From positions 1 through 60,000 of the forward strand of contig CACBRT010000001.1 of assembly GCA_902541695.1 (NCBI GenBank): a stretch of DNA of 60,000 nucleotides, written 5' to 3'. Within the stretch, counting starts at the first letter, position 1; each line of letters opens with the position of its first letter. Source of the stretch: an uncultured Alphaproteobacteria bacterium (GTDB lineage Bacteria; Pseudomonadota; Alphaproteobacteria; Rhodobacterales; Rhodobacteraceae). The notes beneath the pieces were generated by a model. The model did no database searches. It had not been told where the DNA came from and saw nothing but the letters and a program-made list of their open reading frames with translations. The translations under genes and the position numbers were made by a program. This document shows, in pieces, positions 37,566-46,547 of the stretch.

Positions 37566-38882
37566 ATGACGAATTCTGATAATATAATTCAAAAAGAAGG
37601 TGGTTGGCTAAGTAAAACAGCATATGCTCTTTTTGACGTTGGAAATTCCGCAGTTGGGGCAATGCATGCAACTTTTATTTTTGCAGTTTATTTTGTTAGT
37701 GTTGTTGCTCCAGAAAACGGCACCTCATATTGGGGATATACAACTGGTTTTGCTGCTTTAGTAGTAGCCTTGTTAGGGCCAATCCTTGGTGGTTATGCTG
37801 ATTCTCGTGCAAGAAGAAAATTTTTCTTAGGTATTGTTGTTCTTATTGGAGTAGTTTCAAATATTCTTTTATGGAAAGTAGAACCAAACAATTCATTTAT
37901 TTTATTTGCACTAGTATTTTCTTTTTTTTCTATTTTTGCAAATGAATTAATGTTTGTATTTTACAACGCTTTGTTGCCTTCTGTGGCATCAAAGCAAAAT
38001 ATGGGTAAAATTTCTGGTATTGGTTGGGCTGTTGGATATTTTGGTGCTATAATAGCATTAGTAATTGCTTTGGCTTTTTTTATAATGCCTGACAAAGCTC
38101 CATTTGGTTTAGATAAAGAAAATTCTGAACACATTAGAGCCACACAAATTTTAGCGGGTTTTTGGCTACTTTTTTTTAGTTTACCCTTGTTCTTTTTTGT
38201 TAGAGAAGGTTCAGCAGCCTCAAATTTAAACAAACCATGGGAAATAATTAAAACTGGTTGGAAAGAAATTGGGCGTATACCAGGACTCAGAAAATTCTTA
38301 GTTGCTAGGATGTTATATGTTGATGGCCTTACAGTTGTTTTCGCTTTTGCTGGAATATTTGCTGCAAAAGTTTTTGGTTTTACCACTCAAGATGTTCTTT
38401 TATTTGCAATAGCAGTAAATTTTACTTGTGGTTTTGGGGCACTAATAGGTGGTTGGTTTGATGATAGATTTGGATCTTTTACAACAATAAGAATTTCACT
38501 AGTATTTTTGATTATATTTGGTTTATGTGTATTATTATCACCTACCGCAACATATTTTTGGATTTTTGGACTTATTACTGGTATTTTTATTGGTCCAGTT
38601 CAATCAGCAAGCCGGTCCTTAGTTTCACATCTTGCACCTGCAGAGCATAGAGCTCAAATTTTTGGGTTTTATATGCTTGCTGGAAAGATAACATCTTTTT
38701 TAGGTCCTATGGTTTATGCAACAATTGTTTTATGGGCAACTCAAAGTACTATAATTGAAAATTTATCATTTTACTTGTTTGGTGATGGGGATAGTACACT
38801 AGGTGAAAGAGCAGGAATGGTAACTGCTGTTTTGTTTTTTATATTAGGTTTTTTTATATTAGGAAGAAAAAAACCTGGTTAA
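37566..38882 (+). CDS. UMF1-type MFS transporter
   Basis: 438 residues with about 12 membrane helices. N-terminal TAYALFDVGNSAVGAMHATFI and the GPILGGYADSRARRKF motif (between helices 2 and 3), then FFFVREG at the middle and GPVQSASRSLVSHLAPAEHR are signatures of the UMF1/Atg22-like branch of the major facilitator superfamily. Substrate is not known in bacteria; amino acid efflux has been proposed for the yeast relative. Followed by a nested palindrome (38901-38962). Confidence 0.9.
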   Translation: MTNSDNIIQKEGGWLSKTAYALFDVGNSAVGAMHATFIFAVYFVSVVAPENGTSYWGYTTGFAALVVALLGPILGGYADSRARRKFFLGIVVLIGVVSNILLWKVEPNNSFILFALVFSFFSIFANELMFVFYNALLPSVASKQNMGKISGIGWAVGYFGAIIALVIALAFFIMPDKAPFGLDKENSEHIRATQILAGFWLLFFSLPLFFFVREGSAASNLNKPWEIIKTGWKEIGRIPGLRKFLVARMLYVDGLTVVFAFAGIFAAKVFGFTTQDVLLFAIAVNFTCGFGALIGGWFDDRFGSFTTIRISLVFLIIFGLCVLLSPTATYFWIFGLITGIFIGPVQSASRSLVSHLAPAEHRAQIFGFYMLAGKITSFLGPMVYATIVLWATQSTIIENLSFYLFGDGDSTLGERAGMVTAVLFFILGFFILGRKKPG

Positions 38883-38900
38883 ATTTTTTACATAGTTGAT

Positions 38901-38962
38901 TTAAAGATATAATTCCAAAAAGTTATTTATAACTTGTAAGCAATGGAATATTATATCTTTAA
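38901..38962 (+). repeat. Nested palindrome downstream of the UMF1 transporter
   Basis: Outer arms TTAAAGATATAA (38901-38912) and TTATATCTTTAA (38951-38962) are perfect inverted repeats of 12 bases, extended by TTCCA/TGGAA across a 2-base bulge. The 26-base loop has an inner palindrome AAGTTATTTATAACTT. It is not followed by a T-run, so not a standard terminator. It lies in a 153-base gap between the transporter and the yjbQ-type gene. Confidence 0.6.
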
Positions 38963-39035
38963 TTAAATTATGAAATACACCTTATTTAATCTTTTCAGTG
39001 GTTTTAATAAAAGTTTTTAACGATACCTGTTTTTT

Positions 39036-39458
39036 ATGATACAAAAATTTAGAGAAATTCAAGTTGATACAAGTAGACAAAAACTTATTGATATTTCAAA
39101 ACAAATTGAATTTTTTATAAAGGATACCAAAGTTGTTAATGGTATATTAAATTTGTCAATTTTGCATACTAGTGCTTCATTGATTATTCAAGAGAATGCA
39201 TCACAAGAAGTATTAGTTGATCTTGAGAATTTTTTTAATAAATTGGCTCCTATGAATGAAAGTTTATATCACCATAAACTCGAAGGTATAGATGATATGC
39301 CAGCTCACATTAAAACTACACTTACAAATACAAATTTAACTCTTAGTATTGTAGAGAATTCTCTTAAGTTAGGTAGATGGCAAGGCATATATTTGTTTGA
39401 ACATAGACTTCAAAGACATTTGAGAACAATTTTTTGTCATATAATTGGGAATTTTTAG
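39036..39458 (+). CDS. YjbQ/UPF0047 family protein (thiamine phosphate synthase-like)
   Basis: 140 residues, full length. Key motifs: LNLSILHTSASLIIQENAS, HHKLEGIDDMPAHIK followed by TLTNTNLTLSIV, and LGRWQGIYLFEHR. Several members show weak thiamine phosphate synthase activity, but the main role is unsettled. Soluble. Divergence of start: ATG at 39036 is preceded by no strong ribosome binding site. 20 bases before the hydrolase, likely one transcript. Confidence 0.92.
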   Translation: MIQKFREIQVDTSRQKLIDISKQIEFFIKDTKVVNGILNLSILHTSASLIIQENASQEVLVDLENFFNKLAPMNESLYHHKLEGIDDMPAHIKTTLTNTNLTLSIVENSLKLGRWQGIYLFEHRLQRHLRTIFCHIIGNF

Positions 39459-39478
39459 AAAATAGGCTTTGTTAAATA

Positions 39479-40258
39479 ATGAAAAATCAAATTATTTTAC
39501 TAATACATGGTGCAGGTAGTGTTGGTAACGAGTGGGAAAATTTTGAAAAGGCTTTTTCAAAAATGGGAAATAAAGTTTTAAAACCTACTTTAAGATTTCA
39601 TAAAAGGGATTTTAAAAGTAATCCTAAATTGGGGAACATTAGTATATTAGACTATGTTTCTGATATGGAAAAGTTAATAAAAAATTTAAATAAAAAACCC
39701 ATAATTATTGGACATTCAATGGGTGGATTAATTGCTTTAATTTTATGTTCTAGAGGTCATGGTAAATTGGGAATTTTTTTAACTCCTGCTGCTCCTAGTG
39801 GAATTAATGCAATATCTCTAAGTGTGATTAGAATATTTATCATGAACATTTTTCGATGGAAATTCTGGTGTAAACCAGTACTACCTAATTTTGCTTCTGC
39901 ATACTTTGGGGTGCTTCATGATTTTGAAAGAGACTATGCTTTAAAAGTATTTAAGAAAAACTTTTCTGCTGAATCAGGACGTGCACTTTGTGAAATTGGT
40001 TTTCCTTTTTTTTTCTCAAATTCGCCGACCAAAGTTGATGAATCCGGTATTAAGTGCCCAACTTTAATTATTGGTGCTGGAAGAGATAGAATAACTCCTG
40101 TCGCAATATCAAAAAAATTAAAATCTAAACTAAAAGATAAAGCAGAGTTGATTATATTTCCTTTATTTTCTCATTACATTATGGAAGGATTAGAATTTAA
40201 TTTAGTTTTCAAAAGCATTTTAAAATGGGTTAATAAAAAAATTGGACAAGATATTTGA
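39479..40258 (+). CDS. Alpha/beta hydrolase
   Basis: 259 residues. Nucleophile elbow GHSMGG (Ser ~81), the ILLIHGAGSVGNEW oxyanion region, acid in LIIGAGRDRITPV, and His in FSHYIMEG near the C-terminus; a complete triad. No signal peptide. The substrate is not predictable from sequence. Meets tRNA-Ser on the opposite strand 33 bases downstream. Confidence 0.9.
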   Translation: MKNQIILLIHGAGSVGNEWENFEKAFSKMGNKVLKPTLRFHKRDFKSNPKLGNISILDYVSDMEKLIKNLNKKPIIIGHSMGGLIALILCSRGHGKLGIFLTPAAPSGINAISLSVIRIFIMNIFRWKFWCKPVLPNFASAYFGVLHDFERDYALKVFKKNFSAESGRALCEIGFPFFFSNSPTKVDESGIKCPTLIIGAGRDRITPVAISKKLKSKLKDKAELIIFPLFSHYIMEGLEFNLVFKSILKWVNKKIGQDI

Positions 40259-40290
40259 TTAAAGAATATAAAAATATTAGAGCCAAAATT

Positions 40291-40380
40291 TGGCGGACAG
40301 GATGGGATTCGAACCCACGAGAGGGTTGCCCCTCTACTCCCTTAGCAGGGGAGCGCCTTCGACCGCTCGGCCACCTGTCC
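40291..40380 (-). tRNA. tRNA-Ser (GCU anticodon, DNA GCT)
   Basis: On the minus strand the sequence starts GGACAGGTGGCC and ends CCTGTCCGCCA, so the 3' CCA is encoded. The anticodon arm is CTCCC-CTGCTAA-GGGAG, giving anticodon GCT for Ser AGC/AGU codons. The long variable arm (AGAGGGGCAACCCTCTC) confirms the class II serine type. T-arm GTGGGTTCGAATCCCAT is regular. 90 bases including CCA. Confidence 0.97.
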
Positions 40381-40389
40381 AATTACTCC

Positions 40390-40418
40390 TGTATAATGTA
40401 GGTGGAATATTTTCAAGA
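40390..40418 (-). promoter_or_regulatory. Candidate promoter for tRNA-Ser
   Basis: On the minus strand a TCTTGA at 40413-40418 and a TATACA at 40390-40395 are spaced by 17 bases; the -10 box ends 10 bases from the tRNA 5' end, which suits a tRNA gene promoter. The -35 box deviates from TTGACA. Based on pattern only. Confidence 0.35.
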
Positions 40419-40447
40419 AAATTTTATATAAAGAGACTTAATTTTTC

Positions 40448-40963
40448 ATGAATAGAGTAAAAAAATACTTCGATAATAGTAAAAAACATAATTCAGTTAA
40501 AATGATTATTATTTTTTCTTTAATGATTTTGTTGCTTGATCAATTATCAAAATTTTATGTTGTTCATATATTAGATTTATCAACCAGATTGAGTATGACA
40601 GTAATACCGGGTTTCATTTACTTTAAAATAGCATGGAATGAAGGAATAAATTTCGGTTTATTTGCAAATAGTTCAAATATAATGAGAATATTTTTAATAA
40701 TTATATCAGTATTAATTTCTATTGGAATTTTATTTTGGGGAAGTAAGCAGAAAAGCTTTATAATTTTGCTTTGTTCTTCTGCAATAATTGGTGGCGCTTT
40801 TGGTAATGTTTTGGATCGAGTTATTTATGGGGCTGTAGCTGACTTTTTAAATATTACTTGTTGTAGTATTTATAATCCCTACTCATTCAATATTGCTGAT
40901 ATATCAATATTTCTAGGTGTTATAGGAATTATTATTTTTCCAGTCAAAGAGAAAGAAATATAG
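40448..40963 (+). CDS. lspA: Lipoprotein signal peptidase (signal peptidase II)
   Basis: 171 residues with four membrane helices. Catalytic aspartates lie in GNVLDRVIYGAVADFL and in FNIADISIFLGV. LLDQLSKFYV and NEGINFGLF are the other conserved regions. Removes signal peptides from prolipoproteins after Lgt acts; needed for the lipoproteins seen here (transglycosylase, PEGA-like, RTX-like, entericidin-like). Stands between tRNA-Ser and mutL. Confidence 0.95.
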   Translation: MNRVKKYFDNSKKHNSVKMIIIFSLMILLLDQLSKFYVVHILDLSTRLSMTVIPGFIYFKIAWNEGINFGLFANSSNIMRIFLIIISVLISIGILFWGSKQKSFIILLCSSAIIGGAFGNVLDRVIYGAVADFLNITCCSIYNPYSFNIADISIFLGVIGIIIFPVKEKEI

Positions 40964-41051
40964 TTTTTTTGGCTCAGAAGTCATTTTTCTTTGTTGGTAG
41001 AATCGATATCAAAATGCTATATTTTGTAAAATAAACTGATATATTAACAAT

Positions 41052-42923
41052 ATGTTGAATTCAAAAGTAAAAAAAAGACCAATTATCAGGCTTGAGGATA
41101 AAATAGCTAATCAAATTGCTGCTGGTGAGGTTATTGAAAGACCTTCAGCAATTATTAAGGAATTGTTAGAAAACTCAATTGATGCAGGAGCTAACTCTAT
41201 AGATGTTTTAATATCCCAAGGAGGTAAGGCAATAATTAGGGTAAAAGATGATGGATGGGGCATATCTAAAGCTGAATTACCAATTGCAGTTTGTAGACAT
41301 GCAACATCAAAATTAGTTGATAATGATATATCTAATGTTAATACTTATGGCTTTAGAGGTGAGGCATTACCATCAATAGGATCTTCCAGTAGATTAACTA
41401 TAAAATCTAAAACTGTTAATTCTGAAGAAGCATGGGAAATATTAGTTGATAATGACAATATAAAAGAAATAATCCCGGCCTCTTTAAATGTTGGTACATG
41501 CGTGGAGGTACGAGATTTATTTTTTAAAACACCAGCTAGGTTAAAATTTTTAAAGTCTGACAAAATAGAACAACTTTCAATTTTAGATATTTTCAAAAAG
41601 CTTTCTTTAATTAATCCCCATATTAGCTTTTCCCTTCGTGAAATATTGCCAAATGGATCTGATAGAATTTTAGCTAATTACAAAGTTTTATCAAAAATTA
41701 ATAGTGGAAACTATGAGTATTATTCTTTAGACAAAAATAAATACTCTGAAAGAGTAAGCCAAATATTAGGCAAAGAAATTTTTCAGAATCTTCTACCTAT
41801 AGGTTTTTCTGATGATAATATTACTATAGGAGGATATATTTCTTTACCAACTTTTTCAAGAAGCACCTCATCTTACCAGTACTTTTTTGTTAATGGAAGA
41901 TTTGTTTCGGACAAAAACTTGGCAAGTGCTATTAGAGTAGGCTTTTCTGATTTTATAATGAAAGGAAGATATCCAGTAGCAATAGTTTTTATAAATTGTC
42001 CTAATGATAAAGTTGACGCAAACGTTCATCCTGCTAAAACTGAAGTCAGATTTCAAGATTTGAATTATGTTAAAAACTCAATTATATCAACTATAAAATC
42101 ATCTATTGCAAATTTTAATACTAAGACTTCATCTGAGGTTTCTGATGGAATGATGCGAGCATTTAAAAAAAATAGTTTTAGTCATGGGAGATTATCATAT
42201 TCTAGAGATAATCAAGTTGGGCAAAAATTAAATAACTACTCGAGTGATTTATTTAGAGATTTATCTTCTAGAAATTTCCAAAATGAATTATCTCCTGATG
42301 TTACAACTGATAACGGTCTTTTAGAAGAAATCGATGAAACATTATTATCATTAGGTTCTCCTGTTGCTCATATTCATGAAAACTACATAATTTCACAAAC
42401 TGAAAATGGAATGGTTATAATAGATCAACATGCAGCACATGAAAGAATAGTTTATGAAAAACTTAAAAAATCCCTGAAAAATAATTCTATAAGTTCGCAA
42501 GCATTACTGATTCCAGAAATTGTTGAACTTGGGGAAGAAAGATCAGATATAATTCTAAAATTTACACTAGATTTTGAAAAATTAGGCGTAATATTAGAAC
42601 CATTTGGAAAGAAATCAATCTGTGTTCGATCCACTCCTGAAATTTTAGGTGAAATTAATTGTTCTACTTTTCTAAATGATCTAGCTGACGAACTTTTAGA
42701 GCATGAAAACTTTTCAGTGGCAGAAGATAAATTAGAACAAATAATTTCCAAAATGGCATGCCACGGATCTGTCAGATCTGGTAAGAAGTTGAAATTATCA
42801 GAGATGTCTTTTTTATTAAGAGCTATGGAAGAAACTCCTTATTCTAATCAATGTAATCATGGTAGACCAACCTTTATTGAATTAAAGTTGAAAGATATTG
42901 AAAAGTTGTTTAATAGGAACTAA
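41052..42923 (+). CDS. mutL: DNA mismatch repair protein MutL
   Basis: 623 residues. N-terminal GHKL ATPase: IANQIAAGEVIERPSAIIKE, ENSIDAGANSI, DDGWGI, TYGFRGEALPSI. The linker is about 90 residues, short and Ser/Asn-rich. The C-terminal domain contains DQHAAHERIVYE (from Asp458), the DQHAX2EX4E endonuclease motif, and ACHGSVRSG and CNHGRP zinc-site motifs. So MutL nicks DNA itself, as in bacteria that lack MutH and Dam methylation. Adjacent to rmuC. Confidence 0.97.
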   Translation: MLNSKVKKRPIIRLEDKIANQIAAGEVIERPSAIIKELLENSIDAGANSIDVLISQGGKAIIRVKDDGWGISKAELPIAVCRHATSKLVDNDISNVNTYGFRGEALPSIGSSSRLTIKSKTVNSEEAWEILVDNDNIKEIIPASLNVGTCVEVRDLFFKTPARLKFLKSDKIEQLSILDIFKKLSLINPHISFSLREILPNGSDRILANYKVLSKINSGNYEYYSLDKNKYSERVSQILGKEIFQNLLPIGFSDDNITIGGYISLPTFSRSTSSYQYFFVNGRFVSDKNLASAIRVGFSDFIMKGRYPVAIVFINCPNDKVDANVHPAKTEVRFQDLNYVKNSIISTIKSSIANFNTKTSSEVSDGMMRAFKKNSFSHGRLSYSRDNQVGQKLNNYSSDLFRDLSSRNFQNELSPDVTTDNGLLEEIDETLLSLGSPVAHIHENYIISQTENGMVIIDQHAAHERIVYEKLKKSLKNNSISSQALLIPEIVELGEERSDIILKFTLDFEKLGVILEPFGKKSICVRSTPEILGEINCSTFLNDLADELLEHENFSVAEDKLEQIISKMACHGSVRSGKKLKLSEMSFLLRAMEETPYSNQCNHGRPTFIELKLKDIEKLFNRN

Positions 42924-42927
42924 TAAA

Positions 42928-44040
42928 TTGATAAGCATTAATTTTTTATTTGTTTTTTTAGTTGGATTATTAATAATGATCCCTATTGTTTTGTATTTTT
43001 TAAATTCAAAAAATTCATATTTAAAAAAAGATTTAGAGAAATTGCAAGAAGGACAGCTTAGAATAGCTGGAATTATTGAAAATATTGTTAATAATCAGAA
43101 CTCTGGAAATGCTAATATTTTAGCTCATATGGAAGGTCGTTTATCTGAAGTTCAAAAACAAATTTTTGAAAGTCTAAGTGGTTCAGCCACAAGTACAGCT
43201 CAATCATTGGGTGCTTTACAAGAAAGGTTATCAGCAATAGACAAAGCTCAAGCAAATTTAGAAAAACTGTCAGGAAATGTTTTAGGCTTACAAGATATCT
43301 TATCAAATAAACAAACTAGAGGAGTTTTTGGAGAAATTCAACTTAAAGATATAGTTTCCAAAGCACTACCTCCTAATACATATGATTTTCAGGTTTTACT
43401 TAAAAATGGTAAAAGGGTTGATTGTATGATTAATTTACCAAATCCTCCTGGACCCATTGCAATAGATAGTAAATTTCCATTAGATTCTTATGAAAACTTG
43501 AGGAATAGTCATGACGAAATTGAAAATAAAAAGGCTATTCAAGATTTTAAAAAATCAATTAGATTCCATATAAACTCAATTGCTGAAAAATACATTGTTA
43601 ATGGTGAAACAGCTGACGGTGCCATAATGTTTTTACCCTCAGAAGCAATTTATGCAGAATTACATGCTAATTTTTCTGATTTGGTTCAAGAAGGTTTTTC
43701 TAAAAGAGTTTGGATCGTATCCCCAACAACCTGTATGGCGACTCTTAATACAATAAGAGGAATATTAAAAGATGCAACACTTAAAGAAAATTCTAGTAAA
43801 ATAAGAGAAAACCTAAACCACTTGTTTAGTGATGTATCAAGATTAGGTAGTAGAATTGATAATTTAGATAAGCATTTTTACCTTGCTAGTAAAGATCTGG
43901 AAGAGGTTAAAATTTCAGCCAAAAAAGTAACGAGTAGAGCTGATAAATTTGATGCTTTGGATTTTAATGATTCTGATAACACCTCTACTATTTCTGGATC
44001 TAATACAAATATTTCAAAATTAAATATGATTAATAAATAA
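42928..44040 (+). CDS. rmuC: DNA recombination protein RmuC
   Basis: 370 residues from TTG at 42928, chosen because AGGA lies 8 bases before; the longer frame from 42898 would overlap mutL by 26 bases and has no ribosome binding site. One N-terminal membrane helix, a coiled coil (about 25-115), then the RmuC core: TRGVFGEIQLKDI, FPLDSYENL, MFLPSEAIYAEL and WIVSPTTCMATLNTIRGI. The conserved domain is a nuclease-like fold that limits inversions in E. coli. Probably co-transcribed with mutL, giving a repair pair. Confidence 0.92.
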   Translation: MISINFLFVFLVGLLIMIPIVLYFLNSKNSYLKKDLEKLQEGQLRIAGIIENIVNNQNSGNANILAHMEGRLSEVQKQIFESLSGSATSTAQSLGALQERLSAIDKAQANLEKLSGNVLGLQDILSNKQTRGVFGEIQLKDIVSKALPPNTYDFQVLLKNGKRVDCMINLPNPPGPIAIDSKFPLDSYENLRNSHDEIENKKAIQDFKKSIRFHINSIAEKYIVNGETADGAIMFLPSEAIYAELHANFSDLVQEGFSKRVWIVSPTTCMATLNTIRGILKDATLKENSSKIRENLNHLFSDVSRLGSRIDNLDKHFYLASKDLEEVKISAKKVTSRADKFDALDFNDSDNTSTISGSNTNISKLNMINK

Positions 44041-44079
44041 TTTTGGTATAATTAGTTTATTTTTAAAAAAGGAGGAAAA

Positions 44080-44202
44080 ATGAGAATATTAATTTTGTTT
44101 ATTTTGTATTTATCATTAGTAAATTGTGGTACAGTTGGTGGCGCAATTACTGGTTTTGGTTCAGACTTAGATACAGTTGGTAGTTATATTACAGATTTTT
44201 AA
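44080..44202 (+). CDS. Entericidin-like small lipoprotein, 40 residues
   Basis: ATG 5 bases after an AAGGAGG ribosome binding site, one of the best in the window. 40 residues: basic start MRILILFILYLSLVNC, whose lipobox Cys is residue 16, then Gly-Thr-Val-Gly-Gly. The short mature part with Gly/Ala and Asp residues looks like entericidin A/B family peptides. Function there is toxin-antidote or envelope-stress related in E. coli; unknown in this group. Same strand as rmuC and 39 bases after it. Confidence 0.6.
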   Translation: MRILILFILYLSLVNCGTVGGAITGFGSDLDTVGSYITDF

Positions 44203-44284
44203 AAAAGCTTAATGAGGTCTTTAAAAATAATTAAGTTTAAGGATACATTCTTATTTAATTTAAAGCTTTAGTTATGGAATAAAT

Positions 44285-44752
44285 TTGGTTTATGATTTTC
44301 TGCAAGTTAAAAGAATTCAAGGCTATGGTTTAACTCATCTTCCAGATTACAAGTCGGAATATTCATCTGGAATGGACATTTGTGCGAATTTTTTAGATAC
44401 CGATACTGAAAAAGCACTACTTATTTCTGTTGGAGAAAGAAAACTAATTAGCACAGGTCTTGCCATTGAAATACCAGTCATGTTTGAAGGACAAATTAGA
44501 TCTAGATCTGGGTTAGCTATGCATAATGGTATTATTGTTCTCAATTCACCTGGTACTATTGATTCAGATTTTCGTGGCCATCTAAAAATAATATTAGCAA
44601 ATTTTGGTGAAGAAGATTATTTAATAAAACAAGGAGACAGGATTGCACAATTAGTAATATCTAAAATTGTTAGACCTAAAATTAAATTGGTAGAAAAACT
44701 GAGTAATTCCAATAGAGGTATGAAGGGGTTTGGTTCTACAGGTATCTCTTAA
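44285..44752 (+). CDS. dut: dUTP diphosphatase
   Basis: 155 residues from TTG at 44285; no in-frame ATG precedes the first conserved motif (the next Met is residue 30, inside it). Five trimeric dUTPase motifs are visible: SSGMDICAN, RSRSGLAM, GTIDSDFRGH, GDRIAQLV and the C-terminal GMKGFGSTG. Hydrolyses dUTP to dUMP, providing thymidylate precursor and keeping uracil out of DNA. In alphaproteobacteria dut is often beside moeB/thiF; here cysK is inserted between. Confidence 0.96.
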   Translation: MVYDFLQVKRIQGYGLTHLPDYKSEYSSGMDICANFLDTDTEKALLISVGERKLISTGLAIEIPVMFEGQIRSRSGLAMHNGIIVLNSPGTIDSDFRGHLKIILANFGEEDYLIKQGDRIAQLVISKIVRPKIKLVEKLSNSNRGMKGFGSTGIS

Positions 44753-44816
44753 TTAGTTATAAAATAATTTATAATCAAGTGGTTACATTTTTTCAAAAAT
44801 AAGAAAGGAAAATGAG

Positions 44817-45767
44817 TTGTCTAATACAAAAGAAGAAAAGATCTTTAATAATATAACGGAAACTATTGGTAAAACTCCTTTGGTAAGATTATCAAAACTA
44901 GAAAAAGAGATTGACACAACTTGTGAGATAATCGCAAAATTAGAGTTTTTTAATCCTCTGGCTTCAGTTAAAGACAGGATTGGAGTATCTATGATTAGTA
45001 GTTTAGAACAATCTGGTCATTTAGAACCTGGTATGACTATAATTGAACCAACTTCAGGAAATACAGGCATAGCTCTAGCATTCGTAGCTGCATCAAAAGG
45101 ATATAATTTGATATTGACCATGCCGGAAAGCATGTCCTTAGAACGAAGGAAAATGCTTGCTTTCTTAGGTGCTAAAATTGAATTAACTGAAGCAGCAAAA
45201 GGAATGAAAGGTGCGGTTTCTAGAGCAGAAGAATTGCTAAATTCTGTACCCAATTCTATTATGCCTCAACAATTTGAAAATTCTGCCAACCCTGAAATAC
45301 ATATGAAGACAACTGCTGAAGAAATTTGGGAAGATACCAACGGAAATTTGGATGTTTTTATTTCTGGGGTGGGTACTGGAGGTACAATTACAGGAGTTGC
45401 TAGGATACTTAAACAAAGAAAGAAAAGTATCAAGTTTATTGCTGTAGAACCAAAAGATAGTCCGGTTATTTCTGGAGGTGATCCTGGCCCACATAAAATT
45501 CAGGGGATAGGTGCTGGTTTTATCCCAAAAAATTTAGATGTCAACATTATAAGTGCAATTCAAACAGTTGGAAATCAAGAAGCTGTTGATATGTCAAGAT
45601 TGGTAGCAAAACTTGAAGGAGTACCTGTAGGCATATCTTCAGGTGCAGCATTGGTTGCAGCAAAAAATTATGCAATTAAAGAAAAAGATGGATCTAGGAT
45701 AGTTGTAATTTTACCTAGTTTTGCTGAGAGATATCTATCTAGTGTACTTTTTGAAGGTTTAACATAA
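44817..45767 (+). CDS. cysK: Cysteine synthase A
   Basis: 316 residues from TTG. PLP Lys lies in NPLASVKDRIG, with the substrate loop TSGNTG, GVGTGGTITG phosphate loop, and GISSGAALVAA. Condenses O-acetylserine and sulfide to cysteine. The length and motifs fit CysK rather than CysM. Spacing of 19 bases to the moeB-like gene suggests an operon. Confidence 0.95.
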   Translation: MSNTKEEKIFNNITETIGKTPLVRLSKLEKEIDTTCEIIAKLEFFNPLASVKDRIGVSMISSLEQSGHLEPGMTIIEPTSGNTGIALAFVAASKGYNLILTMPESMSLERRKMLAFLGAKIELTEAAKGMKGAVSRAEELLNSVPNSIMPQQFENSANPEIHMKTTAEEIWEDTNGNLDVFISGVGTGGTITGVARILKQRKKSIKFIAVEPKDSPVISGGDPGPHKIQGIGAGFIPKNLDVNIISAIQTVGNQEAVDMSRLVAKLEGVPVGISSGAALVAAKNYAIKEKDGSRIVVILPSFAERYLSSVLFEGLT

Positions 45768-45786
45768 ATTATTTTTGTGATGAAGA

Positions 45787-46545
45787 TTGAATAATAAAGA
45801 ATTAGAAAGATATAAACGTCACATTCTTCTCAAAGAAATAGGCGGTTCAGGTCAGAAGTTACTTAAAAAGTCTAATGTCACTGTTATTGGGGCGGGCGGA
45901 TTAGGCTCTGTAGTACTCTTTTATTTGGCAGCTGCTGGAGTTGGCAATATAAAAATTGTTGATAACGATGTAGTAAGTTTATCAAACTTGCAGCGTCAAA
46001 TCTTATATAAAGACAGTGATCAAGGTGAAAAAAAAGTAATTGCTGCAAAAAAAAATCTGTTGAATTTAAATCCTACAATTAATGTAGATGTTTTTGAAGA
46101 CTATTTTACTAATAAAAATTATTATAAGTATATTGAGAATTGTGATTTATTAATTGATGGAACTGATAATTTTAAATCTAAATCTCTGATTTGTAAAATA
46201 GCTTTTAATAAGAATATTCCATTAGTTTATGGTGGACTTAGCCAGTGGGAGGGTCAAGTATGTATTTTTGATCCTAAGTCTGACTCAATATGTTTTGAAT
46301 GTATCTTTCCAAATGATCCAGGTGAAGAATTTGATGATAGTTGTTTTAACTTTGGAATCATAGGTCCAACGGTTGGTGTTATAGGGTCTTTGATGGCAGC
46401 AGAAGTAATTAAGCTTTTGACTTCATGCGGAGCACCTATTTTGAACAAAATATTAACGTTTGACTGTTTAAATGGTGAGTTTCAAAAATTTGAAGTTGAG
46501 AAAGTTAAAAGCTGTAATATTTGTTCAAAAATAAACAAGATTTAA
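45787..46545 (+). CDS. ThiF/MoeB/HesA-family E1-like adenylyltransferase
   Basis: 252 residues from TTG. ATP-binding VTVIGAGGLGS, the DNDVVSLSNLQRQ loop, catalytic Cys in DDSCFNFGIIGP, and zinc cysteines CFEC and CNIC. No C-terminal rhodanese. Adenylates the C-terminal glycine of a small ubiquitin-like sulfur carrier (MoaD or ThiS), which is not encoded nearby. MoeB and ThiF cannot be separated by sequence here. Follows cysK, so sulfur transfer is a shared theme. Confidence 0.9.
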   Translation: MNNKELERYKRHILLKEIGGSGQKLLKKSNVTVIGAGGLGSVVLFYLAAAGVGNIKIVDNDVVSLSNLQRQILYKDSDQGEKKVIAAKKNLLNLNPTINVDVFEDYFTNKNYYKYIENCDLLIDGTDNFKSKSLICKIAFNKNIPLVYGGLSQWEGQVCIFDPKSDSICFECIFPNDPGEEFDDSCFNFGIIGPTVGVIGSLMAAEVIKLLTSCGAPILNKILTFDCLNGEFQKFEVEKVKSCNICSKINKI

Positions 46546-46547
46546 AC

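Noticed and set aside
44205-44270. AAAGCTT inverted repeat between the small lipoprotein and dut
   Set aside because: Arms of 7 bases about 50 bases apart in AT-rich DNA; weak and not a terminator.
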